A stretch of 64,000 nt of DNA from contig NZ_FOVM01000007.1 in the NCBI RefSeq assembly GCF_900115155.1, positions 166,613-230,612 on the forward strand. The letters run 5' to 3'. Below are positions 54,747 to 63,650 of the stretch, piece by piece. A program made the translations under genes and the position numbers. This DNA comes from Mycetocola miduiensis (GTDB lineage Bacteria > Actinomycetota > Actinomycetes > Actinomycetales > Microbacteriaceae). Position 1 is the first letter of the stretch, and each line of letters begins with the position of its first letter. The notes below the pieces were generated by a model. That model saw only the letters and a program-made list of their open reading frames with translations, had not been told where the DNA came from and searched no databases.

Positions 54747-56368
54747 TCGTCGTGGAACGCACGGGCGCGGCGAGTGTGTTGCTCGTCGCGAAGGATCAGC
54801 TCGCGCATGCGACCGTCGCGCTGTGGCGCACGCGCGTCGTTTTGATCTTCACCTTCGGGATGCCGTTGGTGTGGCTGATTCTCGTGGGCCTGCTGGCTGG
54901 CAACGACGCTGTCGGTGAAGACGGCCTGCGGGTCATGCAGTTCGCTGCGCCAACGGCCATCGCGATGGGGACGTTCTTCGCCACTATGCCCCCTGTTGCA
55001 ATTTCGGTCGCCGAGGCCCGCGAGAAGCGGGTGCTGAAAAGGGTTCGAGGTACACCGCTGCCCGCCTGGTGTTATTTCTTCGGGCAGATCGGCGCATCCT
55101 TCGTGTTCGCCACGGCGTCGCTCGTTGTGACCCTGCTGGTCAGCGTGACCTTGTACGGTGTTCGGCTGCAGCAGGGCACCCTCGTGGCCACAACCGTCAC
55201 CCTCCTCGTCGGACTCGTCTCGTTCTCCGCACTCGGCCTGGCGATCGGTTGCCTGTCTCGAAGCGCAGCGATCGCCGAGGCTGCGGCCATCGGCGCGGCG
55301 GTCGTCTTATCATTCATCTCCGGCCTGTTCCTGATGGGCGCCGCGCTGCCGCCCTGGCTCGATCGAGTGGCATCGGCGTTTCCCTTGAAGCCCTACGCGA
55401 GTTTGCTTCAGGACCAGTTCAATCCGTTTCTCCAGGACAGTTGGGATCCGGCCGCCCTCGCAGTGCTGGGCGCCTGGGGGCTGCTCGGTGCGATCGTCAG
55501 CCTCCGCGCCTTCCGCTGGGACGTGTCCCGCCCGCACGCGACGTCGAGGCACGTCCCCGCGGTTCCCGGCCGGAAGCAGCCAGCGCGGTGGGCGCCCGCG
55601 ATCGTGACTCGGCGTCCCTCTCCGATCTCGCTCATCTCCCAGCAAACGACCGCGTCACTCCGAGTGGTATGGCGTCGGCCCGGGGAGATTTTCTTCTCAC
55701 TTGCCATGCCCATCGCTCTTTTCGCCCTCCTCGTCACGACGCAGGGCAATGGCGCCCTCCCCAATGGCCAGCCGGTTTCGCTGTCCACCGCAGCGAGCAT
55801 GGTCACCTGGGGCGCCGGTGTGGCTGCATTCATGAATCTCGCCGAATCTGTGGCGCGGGCGCGCGACACACGCGTTCTCAAGAGAGTGAGGGGCACGCCA
55901 CTACCGGCACAGGCCTACCTGGCCGGCAAGGCACTGGCTAGCCTGGCGCTGGTCCTCATCCTTCTTCTCGGAATCCTCACTCTGGCTGCGGTGGCATACG
56001 GGCTTCGAATCAGCGTCGCCGGGCTGGCCCTCGGCCTCGTCGTCGTGCTGGTCGGCACCGGATCTCTTGCCGCGTGCGGCTTCCTGCTTGCTGCGGTCGT
56101 CCCCACCGCCCGGGCGGTCGGTGCTGTCGGCCTTCTACTTCTCTTCCTGTTGTCGTTCTTCTCCGACGTTTTCGTCACTGCGGGGCCGGACTGGATGGGA
56201 ACGGTCGGTGCCTTCTTCCCCCTGAAACACCTTCAGAACGGACTTGCCACGGCCTGGCATTCGGACGGCGCGGATGTCCCTTGGCTCAATATCGTCGTGC
56301 TGACCTTGTGGGGCGTTATTGCCGCCGGGCTCGCCGTCCGCCTTTTCCGCTGGGAGCCCGCCGCCTGA
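54743..56368 (+). CDS. ABC-2 permease with two fused membrane domains
   Basis: This 541-residue protein contains two ABC-2 membrane domains of about six helices each. The string RVLKRVRGTPLP occurs in both halves (near 95 and 385), which shows an internal duplication. A polar linker (about 260-300) joins them. Most ABC-2 exporters use two separate permease copies, so this is a fused dimer. It starts at ATG 54743 inside the ATPase gene. Confidence 0.88.
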   Translation: MIVVERTGAASVLLVAKDQLAHATVALWRTRVVLIFTFGMPLVWLILVGLLAGNDAVGEDGLRVMQFAAPTAIAMGTFFATMPPVAISVAEAREKRVLKRVRGTPLPAWCYFFGQIGASFVFATASLVVTLLVSVTLYGVRLQQGTLVATTVTLLVGLVSFSALGLAIGCLSRSAAIAEAAAIGAAVVLSFISGLFLMGAALPPWLDRVASAFPLKPYASLLQDQFNPFLQDSWDPAALAVLGAWGLLGAIVSLRAFRWDVSRPHATSRHVPAVPGRKQPARWAPAIVTRRPSPISLISQQTTASLRVVWRRPGEIFFSLAMPIALFALLVTTQGNGALPNGQPVSLSTAASMVTWGAGVAAFMNLAESVARARDTRVLKRVRGTPLPAQAYLAGKALASLALVLILLLGILTLAAVAYGLRISVAGLALGLVVVLVGTGSLAACGFLLAAVVPTARAVGAVGLLLLFLLSFFSDVFVTAGPDWMGTVGAFFPLKHLQNGLATAWHSDGADVPWLNIVVLTLWGVIAAGLAVRLFRWEPAA

Positions 56369-56391
56369 TCCGGTCCTTGGTGCGGCGAAGC

Positions 56392-57153
56392 TCAGATCGT
56401 CACCCAGCCGCCGTCGCTAGCCAGGACAACACCGGAGACGTTGGCGGAATCATCGCTCAGGAGCCAGGTGATTGCGGCTGCGAGATGTTCGGGCGTGGCA
56501 ATGGGCGGCACATTGACCTGAAGAAACGGCCCCAACCGCTCGGCTGCGGACTGCGACCGGAACGGAGCTTCGATGTTCGTGGCGACGCCGCCCGGCGCGA
56601 CGGCATTGCACCGGATCCCGCTGGGCGTATAGAAGAACGCCGTGCTCTTGGTGAAACCGTTCACCGCATGCTTAGACGTCGTGTACGACGTTCCCGCCGC
56701 CGATCCGCGGAGTCCGGCCTCGGAACTCACGTTCACGATCGAGCCGGACCCGACCCCGAGCATGAGGGGCAGCACTGACCGCGTCGTCCGCATCAACGCC
56801 GTCAGGTTCACGGCAAGAACGCGTTCCCAGGTGGCGTCGTCGATCTCTGCGGTCGGCAGGAAGCCGTCCATGATGCCCGCCACGTTCGCGAGGGCGTCCA
56901 CCCGGCCATCGGCCCGACCGACGACGTCGTCGACCGTACCCTGTGAAGTGATGTCACCGGCGACGGTCGCCAACATGTCAGTCGCTGATTCCGCAGACAG
57001 GGCATCGAGTCTGGCTGCGTCCACGTCGGTGGCGATGACGCGGGCGCCCTCCCGAAGGAGCCGGACGGCGGTCGCCCTCCCGATGCCAGAGCCGGCACCT
57101 GTGACTATCGCCGTTTTTCCGTCGAAACGGTTAGGAACTAAGGAGTGGTCCAT
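56392..57153 (-). CDS. Short-chain dehydrogenase/reductase
   Basis: From ATG 57153 (GGAAGGACG upstream) this 253-residue protein has the nucleotide-binding motif TGAGSGIG, an Asp-specific turn ATDVDAARLD suggesting NAD(H), NVAGIMDG, and the catalytic set in NVSSEAG plus SYTTSKHA. The C-terminus ends LASDGGWVTI. Substrate is unknown. Its upstream region, shared with the divergent flavodoxin, contains two DosR-like boxes. Confidence 0.9.
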   Translation of the reverse strand: MDHSLVPNRFDGKTAIVTGAGSGIGRATAVRLLREGARVIATDVDAARLDALSAESATDMLATVAGDITSQGTVDDVVGRADGRVDALANVAGIMDGFLPTAEIDDATWERVLAVNLTALMRTTRSVLPLMLGVGSGSIVNVSSEAGLRGSAAGTSYTTSKHAVNGFTKSTAFFYTPSGIRCNAVAPGGVATNIEAPFRSQSAAERLGPFLQVNVPPIATPEHLAAAITWLLSDDSANVSGVVLASDGGWVTI

Positions 57154-57252
57154 TGCTTTGCGTCCTTCCACACGCGGTCGCGCCCGGTTCATCGTTGGCT
57201 CCACCGGACGCCCTTACGAACTCCACTCAACCGGCTTCCAGTGGTCAGGCCC

Positions 57253-57295
57253 AGGGCACAAAGTCCCGGCGCGCGTCACCGGGACGAAAGGCCCT
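57253..57295. promoter_or_regulatory. DosR-like boxes 8 and 9
   Basis: AGGGCACAAAGTCCC (57253-57267; one mismatch on the minus strand) and GGGACGAAAGGCCCT (57281-57295; two mismatches) lie 28 bp apart. They sit between the divergent SDR and flavodoxin genes. Paired boxes at about this spacing are common at strong DosR promoters. Confidence 0.65.
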
Positions 57296-57319
57296 AGCCC
57301 TCGGCACCGACGCTCGCAC

Positions 57320-57385
57320 ACGATGGGAGGGCATCCGGCGGCCGCCCACAACACGATGGGAGGGCATCCGGCGGCCGCCCACAAC
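57320..57385. repeat. Perfect 33-bp tandem duplication
   Basis: Two identical 33-bp copies (57320-57352 and 57353-57385) begin ACGATGGGAGGGCATCCGGC. They lie between the DosR-like boxes and the flavodoxin start, so they lengthen the 5' leader. Perfect identity implies a recent slippage event. Confidence 0.9.
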
Positions 57386-57417
57386 AGCCTCGCCGGTTCA
57401 AGCAGAAGGGAAACCGC

Positions 57418-57954
57418 ATGAAAGCGCTGGTGGTCTTCGAGTCGATGTTCGGGAGTACCCACGAACTGGCGAACGCGATCGCGAGCGGACTCCGCGAGAC
57501 ATGTGACGTCGACGTCGTCCGTGCCGACGCGGTCGACGCCATTGCGGTCGATGCTGCGGATCTCCTCGTCGTCGGCGCGCCGACCCACGCCCACACCTTG
57601 AGTACCGAAGCGTCACGTCACGACGCAGCTACGATGACGTCGGACGCCGACGGTGACCTCGACCTGGAGGAGCCGGTGATGACGCAGGGGCTCCGGGAGT
57701 GGTTCGACAGCCTCGAGCACCTGGCGAAACCCTTCGCGGCCTTCGATACCCGGTCCGACATGCCACGGCTCCTGACCGGTGCCTCGTCGAAGCGCATCGA
57801 ACGCGAACTGCGAAAGAAGGGCGCCGTCAGCGTTCTGCAGCCAGAAAGCTTTCTTGTGACCCGCTTCGCCGGTTTGAAGGACGGTGAAGCGGAGCGAGGT
57901 CGCGCGTGGGGTGAGCAGGTTGCCCTGGCGTTCCGCACCACGATGAAGAGATGA
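57418..57954 (+). CDS. Flavodoxin domain-containing protein
   Basis: This 178-residue protein has the FMN phosphate loop VVFESMFGSTHELANAI, then LLVVGAPTHAHTLST and FAAFDTRSDMPRLL, and ends with ERGRAWGEQVALAF. It is an intact relative of the frameshifted gene at 44880-45375. It may act as an electron carrier or sensor during redox stress. ATG 57418 follows an AGAAGGG-type site. The stop overlaps the next start (ATGA). Confidence 0.88.
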   Translation: MKALVVFESMFGSTHELANAIASGLRETCDVDVVRADAVDAIAVDAADLLVVGAPTHAHTLSTEASRHDAATMTSDADGDLDLEEPVMTQGLREWFDSLEHLAKPFAAFDTRSDMPRLLTGASSKRIERELRKKGAVSVLQPESFLVTRFAGLKDGEAERGRAWGEQVALAFRTTMKR

Positions 57955-58949
57955 GCGTCTGGCCTGCACCGTCAGTGAGACACGCGGATCGGATGGACAC
58001 GCGCAATCGCTCCCCCATCGTCGAATGGTTGCTCGAGGGCGATCCGTCGGTCCGCTGGCAGGTGCTGCGCGACCTGGAGCACGGCCCTGACGCAGCAGTC
58101 CGATCGGAGCGGGAGAAGATCGCAACGTCGGGATGGGGTGCCAGGCTCCTCGCGGAGCAGGGTGCCGATGGACGATGGGCTGGTGGCCTGTACAGCCCGA
58201 AGTGGACCTCGACCACCTACACCCTGCTCTTGCTTCTCTGGCTTGGGCTGCCACGGGGAAATGAACAAGCCTTAGCGGGCTGCCGGGTCCTCTGGGACGG
58301 TGCCACCTTCTTCGGCGGCGGGCTGACCCTTGCAAAAACCGTGAAGGTGCCCGAGGCCTGTATCACCGGCATGCTCGTGCTGCTCGCCGCGTCTTTCGGT
58401 TACCACGACGACCGTATCGAACCGGCTGTCGAGTGGCTGTTGGATAACCAGCTCGCCGATGGCGGCTGGAACTGTGCGGCCATCAGGACGGGCTCCACTC
58501 ATGGCTCATTCCACACGTCGATCACCGTGCTCGAGGCGCTGCACGCCTATGCGTCGGCGGGAGGAGCCGTGCCAGTCAGGTCGTCGCTTCGAGACGGTCG
58601 CGATTTCTTCTTGAATCACTCCCTGTTCCGCTCGCACCGCTCAGGGAAGGTCGTTGACACCGCGTTCACGAGGTTCCCCTTCCCGCCTCAATGGCACTTC
58701 GATGTTCTCCGCGGTCTGGAGCACTTCCGATTGAGCGGCGCCGACCGTGACGCCCGGCTGGATGACGCCATCCACGTTCTTCGCAACGCGCGAGGCCCAG
58801 ACGGCAGGTGGCCACGCCACCAGCCATATCCCGGGCGCTACTGGTTCACACTCGAACAGCCGGGGCAGAGCCGGTTGGCAACCTTACGTGCACTGCGTGT
58901 GCTGGACTGGTGGAAGACAGACATCCGCGCCGGTTCGTTCGGGTCATGA
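57951..58949 (+). CDS. Squalene-cyclase-like alpha/alpha-barrel protein
   Basis: This 332-residue protein has repeated QW-like motifs (EQGADGRWAGG, NQLADGGWNC, ARGPDGRWPR) of the terpenoid cyclase/prenyltransferase alpha-alpha fold. The acidic catalytic DxDD motif of squalene-hopene cyclases is not evident, so it may bind rather than cyclise. It starts at ATG 57951 overlapping the flavodoxin stop, so the two are coupled. The N-terminal helix reads PIVEWLLEGDPSVRWQVLRD. No other terpenoid enzymes are adjacent. Confidence 0.75.
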   Translation: MSVWPAPSVRHADRMDTRNRSPIVEWLLEGDPSVRWQVLRDLEHGPDAAVRSEREKIATSGWGARLLAEQGADGRWAGGLYSPKWTSTTYTLLLLLWLGLPRGNEQALAGCRVLWDGATFFGGGLTLAKTVKVPEACITGMLVLLAASFGYHDDRIEPAVEWLLDNQLADGGWNCAAIRTGSTHGSFHTSITVLEALHAYASAGGAVPVRSSLRDGRDFFLNHSLFRSHRSGKVVDTAFTRFPFPPQWHFDVLRGLEHFRLSGADRDARLDDAIHVLRNARGPDGRWPRHQPYPGRYWFTLEQPGQSRLATLRALRVLDWWKTDIRAGSFGS

Positions 58950-59081
58950 ACTGGTCACCCCCGATCAGCCTCGGCCTGCGCTCGGGGTCTTGCGCTCCAG
59001 CGTCTATGGCATGCAAAACTGGCGAGACGTGTTCGCCCGCACGCAACGTGGGCGGCAATGCCGCGGCAGGGAGTGGGACGT

Positions 59082-60722
59082 ATGGCAGCCTCAAGCAGAT
59101 ACCAGGAGATCGCGGAGACCCTCGGCCGCCACGGGATGGACTTCCTCGCGACCGCCGTCGGCGTGAATTCCTGGCTGCGCCCCTCCCCCAGCTCGCCCGA
59201 TTCACCGATCCAGGCACGGACTGTGCCCGAACGACTCCGGTTGGTGCTGGAGGAGCTGGGGCCGACCTTCGTGAAGCTCGGCCAACTCCTGTCTACACGA
59301 CCCGATTTGTTGCCACCCGAATACATCACCGAACTGTCCAAACTCCAGGATTCCGCCCCACCTGTTACTCAGGACGCGATCATCGAGACCGTTCGAGCAG
59401 AACTGGGCGCCGACCCGCAGCAGATCTTCGCCGAATTCGACGAGAGCCCGCTGGCATCGGCGTCGATCGGCCAGGCCCACACCGCCGTGCTCGCCGACGG
59501 GACAGAAGTGGTCGTGAAAGTGCGTCGACCGGATGCCGTTCGGAAGGTCAACGAGGACCTCGAGATTCTGCAGAATCTCGCCGACCGCGCCAGCCGAATC
59601 TGGGAGCCCGCGCGGACGTACAACGTTCGTGGGCTGGTTCAAGAGTTCGCGCATACGCTGCGAGGTGAACTCGACTACCTTCGTGAAGCACGCAACGCGG
59701 AACGGTTCGCAGCAAACTTCGCCGGCCATCCCGACGTGTCGATCCCGCGCGTGTTCCGGGAGACCACCACATCGCGTGTGCTCACATTGGAGCGGGTGTC
59801 CGGCATCCGTATCAACGATGTGGCCGCCCTCGACGCGGCGGGAGTGGACCGGCCGGCTCTCGCCCGCACCGGGGCCCGGCTCATGCTGCGGATGATCTTC
59901 GAGCACGGCTTCTTCCACGCCGATCCCCACCCCGGGAACCTCTTCGTCCAGCCAGACGGTTCGATCACGCTCATCGACTTCGGAATGGTCGGAGACCTGG
60001 AACCGGAGTTGCAGGACAAGTTCGTCGATTTCTTGATCGCCTTCACTCGTCGACAGCCCGAAGAGCTCGCCGACGCTCTTATCGATCTTTCCGTGACGAA
60101 AGGGATCGGTGATCGCGACCACCTGCGCGAAGGTCTATCGTCGTTCGTCGCGGACTACAGCGACAAGCCCCTGAGCGAGGTCAGCTTTGCTCACCTCGCA
60201 TCTGAGCTTTTGGGAATCGTGAGGCAACAGCGGCTCCAATTGCCACGAGAAGTGGCGCTGATCTTCAAGGTCCTGATCATGATGGAGGGCATCGGCGTCC
60301 AGCTGGATCCGAACTATGACCTGATGGGAGTCCTCACCCCCTACGTACGCCGGATCCTGAAGGAGAGACTCTCCCTCGCCGCGATGTCTCAACGACTTCT
60401 TCGCGCGTCCGCCGACACCGGTGCTTTGATGATTGAAATGCCGTCGCGACTGCGGCGCATTCTGGATCGGGCCGACAGGTCTGGCATCGAAGTACATCTC
60501 CGTGCCGCCGAGCTCGAACCGCTCGTTGCGCGAACTGAACGCATCGGCAACCGCCTTGTCGCTGGCCTCATAACGGCGGCGCTGATCAATGGCGTCGGTG
60601 ACCTCATCGTCAGCGAAAAGCGCTGGCGTTCGTGGGAAGGTGCGCTTCTGAGCGCCGGGGTCACGGTGGTCAGTTCTCTGACGGGGTACCTGCTCTGGAC
60701 ATCCCGTCATCGCCATCGGTGA
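59082..60722 (+). CDS. ABC1/UbiB (AarF) family atypical kinase
   Basis: From ATG 59082 this 546-residue protein has the UbiB hallmark FVKLGQLLSTRPDLLPPEYI (KxGQ), ASIGQAHTAVL in place of the P-loop, VVVKVRRP, EHGFFHADPHPGNLF and LIDFGMVG. Two membrane helices end the protein (about 495-540). In bacteria UbiB proteins support quinone or isoprenoid lipid handling. I see no DosR-like box directly upstream. The adjacent DUF1003 gene overlaps its 3' end on the other strand by 53 bases. Confidence 0.93.
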   Translation: MAASSRYQEIAETLGRHGMDFLATAVGVNSWLRPSPSSPDSPIQARTVPERLRLVLEELGPTFVKLGQLLSTRPDLLPPEYITELSKLQDSAPPVTQDAIIETVRAELGADPQQIFAEFDESPLASASIGQAHTAVLADGTEVVVKVRRPDAVRKVNEDLEILQNLADRASRIWEPARTYNVRGLVQEFAHTLRGELDYLREARNAERFAANFAGHPDVSIPRVFRETTTSRVLTLERVSGIRINDVAALDAAGVDRPALARTGARLMLRMIFEHGFFHADPHPGNLFVQPDGSITLIDFGMVGDLEPELQDKFVDFLIAFTRRQPEELADALIDLSVTKGIGDRDHLREGLSSFVADYSDKPLSEVSFAHLASELLGIVRQQRLQLPREVALIFKVLIMMEGIGVQLDPNYDLMGVLTPYVRRILKERLSLAAMSQRLLRASADTGALMIEMPSRLRRILDRADRSGIEVHLRAAELEPLVARTERIGNRLVAGLITAALINGVGDLIVSEKRWRSWEGALLSAGVTVVSSLTGYLLWTSRHRHR

Positions 60723-61155
60723 CATCGCGATCGCCCAAACCGCTGGCCTGGTCGACGGCCGAGGGGCTCCGCAGCCGTGCGTGCGAGGGCCAAATAGGTT
60801 CGAGGCCCTCGTGTTCTCGCAAATTGTTGAGCGCGCGGAACAGCTCGAGCGATATCTCGACCAATTGCTCGATGTCATCCTTCGCCGCCCGGTCCGTCTC
60901 ATAGTCGTGGCGGGCGAGGGCTGCAGAAATTGCATCCTGCCGCTTCGCCGCGATGAGCAGCACGGCACCCTGTAGTCCGGCGAGCATGCTGAGGAACAGG
61001 TTGAGAAGAATGTACGGGTATGGGTCCCACCCTCTGTCGAATGAGTTGAATAGCGCCCAGAGGGCCATGAAAAGGAGGAAGATGCCGACGAAGCGCCAAC
61101 TCCCCATACCATTTCGCAGTCGGTCGGCGGCTCGGTCGCCCCTGGAGAGCGTCAC
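60670..61155 (-). CDS. DUF1003 membrane protein
   Basis: GTG 61155 with AGGAG upstream gives 161 residues. Two membrane helices (SWRFVGIFLLFMALWALFNS and ILLNLFLSMLAGLQGAVLLI) flank DPYPY, the DUF1003 signature, followed by a charged helix with ARHDYETDRAAKDDI. Function is unknown; the family often travels with metal or ion transport genes. The frame upstream to 61254 is unlike the family. Its end overlaps the ABC1-kinase gene. Confidence 0.85.
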   Translation of the reverse strand: MTLSRGDRAADRLRNGMGSWRFVGIFLLFMALWALFNSFDRGWDPYPYILLNLFLSMLAGLQGAVLLIAAKRQDAISAALARHDYETDRAAKDDIEQLVEISLELFRALNNLREHEGLEPIWPSHARLRSPSAVDQASGLGDRDVTDGDDGMSRAGTPSEN

Positions 61156-61272
61156 GATGCTCCTCGTGCCAGTTCGTGAGAGGGGACAAGGCAACCTCTT
61201 TTCGTTCTGTCGGGTGCCGATCACGGTGAACCGCTGGAAGACTGGGCTGAACATCCCAGGATCGGGCGGAAG

Positions 61273-61701
61273 CTAAACGAAATCGGGTTCCGGTTCGGGT
61301 CCCAGGTCGAAGTGTCGTCCGTTGATCTCCGATGGGGTCACCCGCACGAAGACAGGCTTCAGGGTGGGCACCCACGACCGCAGCGGAAGGGCCTCCGCCG
61401 CATAGATGTCTGCCTGCTTCTCGAGGATGGCTGCCTCTCCCTTCACAACGACGCTCCATGCTTCTGTGGTGCTGTAGGAGTCCACTTCGAATGCGACCGA
61501 AGCGTTGATGGTGACCTCGAGAAGCTTGCTGCCTGGTGCGGTTCGAAAGACGAAGGAATTCTCGTCGGCGTAATAATTGATGGGGAAAATGTCGGGATGC
61601 CCGGCAACGCTGACAGCCAGTCTGCCCATCGTGCGCTCTCGGAGGAAATCCCATGCCTCCTCTTTCGTCAACACGGTAATCGGCTCATCGATACTCGACA
61701 T
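61273..61701 (-). CDS. Pyridoxamine 5'-phosphate oxidase family flavin/F420-binding protein
   Basis: This 142-residue split-barrel protein contains GRLAVSVAGHPDIFPINYY, FRTAPGSKLLEVT and WSVVVKGEAAIL. These are typical of small PNPOx-like proteins that bind FMN or F420. Relatives are frequent DosR-regulon members in actinobacteria. It lies between the DUF1003 gene and the ATPase on the same strand. Real oxidase activity on pyridoxamine is unlikely. Confidence 0.88.
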   Translation of the reverse strand: MSSIDEPITVLTKEEAWDFLRERTMGRLAVSVAGHPDIFPINYYADENSFVFRTAPGSKLLEVTINASVAFEVDSYSTTEAWSVVVKGEAAILEKQADIYAAEALPLRSWVPTLKPVFVRVTPSEINGRHFDLGPEPEPDFV

Positions 61702-61759
61702 GCTGGGCTCTCTTCCTGCGACGTGGTCGCGAGATGGTCGCGACCACGGGGTGTGACGC

Positions 61760-63538
61760 TCACTCGCGGCGGGTGTCCTTCAGTACACGTGATGTTCTCG
61801 CAGCCGATGCTGTCAGTGGCTCAGATGAACCGGAAGGGCCGAACGTCCCGAGTCGAGCCCGAAGAGCCCAGAGAATGGTCACGACGTCTACAGCCTCCTG
61901 GAGGATGGCGCCGAAGAGGGCGGGAAGGACGCCGACGCTCGCGATGAGCATCAGGACGATATTGATGCTGATGCCCAGCCAGATCGCCTGAAGCGCTATG
62001 TGAGTGGTCTCACGGCCGACACGGACGGCGTACGCGCCGCGCATGATGTCGTCGAGCAGGATCACCACATCGGCCGACTCGCTCGCTGCCGTCGAGCCTC
62101 TCGCCCCCATGGCGACGTCGATGTCGGCCGCTGCGAGCACGGGAGCGTCGTTGACTCCGTCACCGATCATCATCACAGGGCGAGGATGCATGCCGGCGAC
62201 AATACGAACCTTGTCTTGAGGCAGGCACCCGGCGTGAACATCGGTGATCCCCAGATCCGTCGCGATGCGCTCGGCCGTCACGCGCAGATCTCCGGTGAGC
62301 ATCGCGGTGCGCCGGACTCCTAGCGACGAAAGCGCCCGCAGTGTTGCGGCGGCGTTCTGCCGGACCTCGTCCGCGAATTCGATGCACCCGGCGTAGTGAC
62401 CGTCCACGCCGACATAGATGGCCGTACGTCCCCCCTCGAGTGGCGGCGCAGAGAAGGGCCCGACCTGAGACTCGATATACGACCGCTTGCCCACAGCCAC
62501 CTCGTGCCCGCCCACCCGCCCTCGGACCCCTGCTGCGGTTTCCTCCTCGACGTTCGTCGCCTCGCGCAGGTCCAACTGACGTTTCGCAGCCGATTCCACG
62601 AGCGCACGAGCGAGGACATGGCTTGAATACTGTTCCACGCTGCCCGCCAGTAGCATGAGTTCGTCAGGGACGACCCCCGGCGTCGGTTCTACGGAGGCGA
62701 CCGACGGTGTCCCCCTCGTCAGGGTGCCGGTCTTGTCGAAGGCCGCCGACCGCACTCGTGAGAGCTGTTCCAGTGTCGCGCCGCCCTTGACCACGATTCC
62801 GGCCCGAGCGGCGCGGCTGATGCCGGCTACGAACGCCACCGGCGCGGCAAGCAGTAGCGGGCAGGGGGTCGCGACGACGAGAACCTCGGCAAACCGCGTC
62901 GGGTCGCCGGCTATGACCGCAGAGAAGGTGGCGATCGTGAGTGCGACGAAAGTGAATGGGAGCGCGTAGCGGTCGGCGAGCCGAACCAGCGGTGGGCGGC
63001 TCTCCGACGCCTCTCGGACGAGATCCACGATTTGCTGGTACTGGCTGGTGGCGGCCGTGGCCGTTGCGATCATGTGAATCGCGTCTGCCCCGTTGATGGA
63101 TCCGCTAAGCAGGGCATCGCCTCGCACATGCTCGACCGGCATGCTCTCGCCGGTGAGTTGGGATTCGTCGGTGGTCGCACCACCGGAATCCAATCGCCCG
63201 TCAACGGGAACGACCTCGCCGGGCTGAACGAGTAGCGCATCGCCGTCGACGATCCGGGCGAGGGGGATGTCGACGAGCGAACCGTGGAGGGTGAGGTGAT
63301 GCGCGATCGTCGGAACGCGGGCAAGAAGCGCGCTGAGTTCAGCCCGCGCCCGCCGGTTCGCGTACTCTTCGAGCGCCTGTCCGCCTGCGAGCATCAACAC
63401 GATCACGAGGCCGGCCCAGTATTCGCCAACGGCGATCGTCGCGATCATGGCCATGATCGCGAGAAGATCGAGGCCGAATTGGCCGTGGAAGAGTTTCCTC
63501 GCCATCCTCCAGGCCTGCACGGCGCAAACCGCAAGCAC
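61760..63538 (-). CDS. P1B-type heavy-metal ATPase, apparently missing its N-terminus
   Basis: The 592-residue frame contains the actuator TGES, membrane motif ATPCPLLLA, phosphorylation site DKTGTLTRG, a SSHVLARAL in place of the usual HP, and MIGDGVNDAPVLAAADI. The TPCPLL form occurs in a subgroup of bacterial metal pumps; the ion is uncertain. No His- or Cys-rich N-terminal domain is present. Continuing upstream, matching residues (FQWFISTYVLAVCAVQAW, then a first helix-like SRLVVLTLAV) lie in two frames to about 63640. This suggests a frameshift and truncation at the IS481 junction. GTG 63538 is only the first in-frame start. Confidence 0.82.
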   Translation of the reverse strand: MLAVCAVQAWRMARKLFHGQFGLDLLAIMAMIATIAVGEYWAGLVIVLMLAGGQALEEYANRRARAELSALLARVPTIAHHLTLHGSLVDIPLARIVDGDALLVQPGEVVPVDGRLDSGGATTDESQLTGESMPVEHVRGDALLSGSINGADAIHMIATATAATSQYQQIVDLVREASESRPPLVRLADRYALPFTFVALTIATFSAVIAGDPTRFAEVLVVATPCPLLLAAPVAFVAGISRAARAGIVVKGGATLEQLSRVRSAAFDKTGTLTRGTPSVASVEPTPGVVPDELMLLAGSVEQYSSHVLARALVESAAKRQLDLREATNVEEETAAGVRGRVGGHEVAVGKRSYIESQVGPFSAPPLEGGRTAIYVGVDGHYAGCIEFADEVRQNAAATLRALSSLGVRRTAMLTGDLRVTAERIATDLGITDVHAGCLPQDKVRIVAGMHPRPVMMIGDGVNDAPVLAAADIDVAMGARGSTAASESADVVILLDDIMRGAYAVRVGRETTHIALQAIWLGISINIVLMLIASVGVLPALFGAILQEAVDVVTILWALRARLGTFGPSGSSEPLTASAARTSRVLKDTRRE

Positions 63539-63650
63539 GTAGGTGCTGATGAACCACTGGAAAGCCCGCCCGGAACCCAGGGTGGTGCCTCCGAGCCCGC
63601 ACGCTCCACCGCCAGCGTGAGGACGACGAGCCGGGAACTCTCAGTCCGGC

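Noticed and set aside
57320..57385. CRISPR array candidate
   Set aside because: Two directly adjoining copies without spacers and no cas genes; a simple tandem duplication.
61181..61199. GGGACAAGGCAACCT as another DosR-like box
   Set aside because: Four or more mismatches including the central G; not better than chance.
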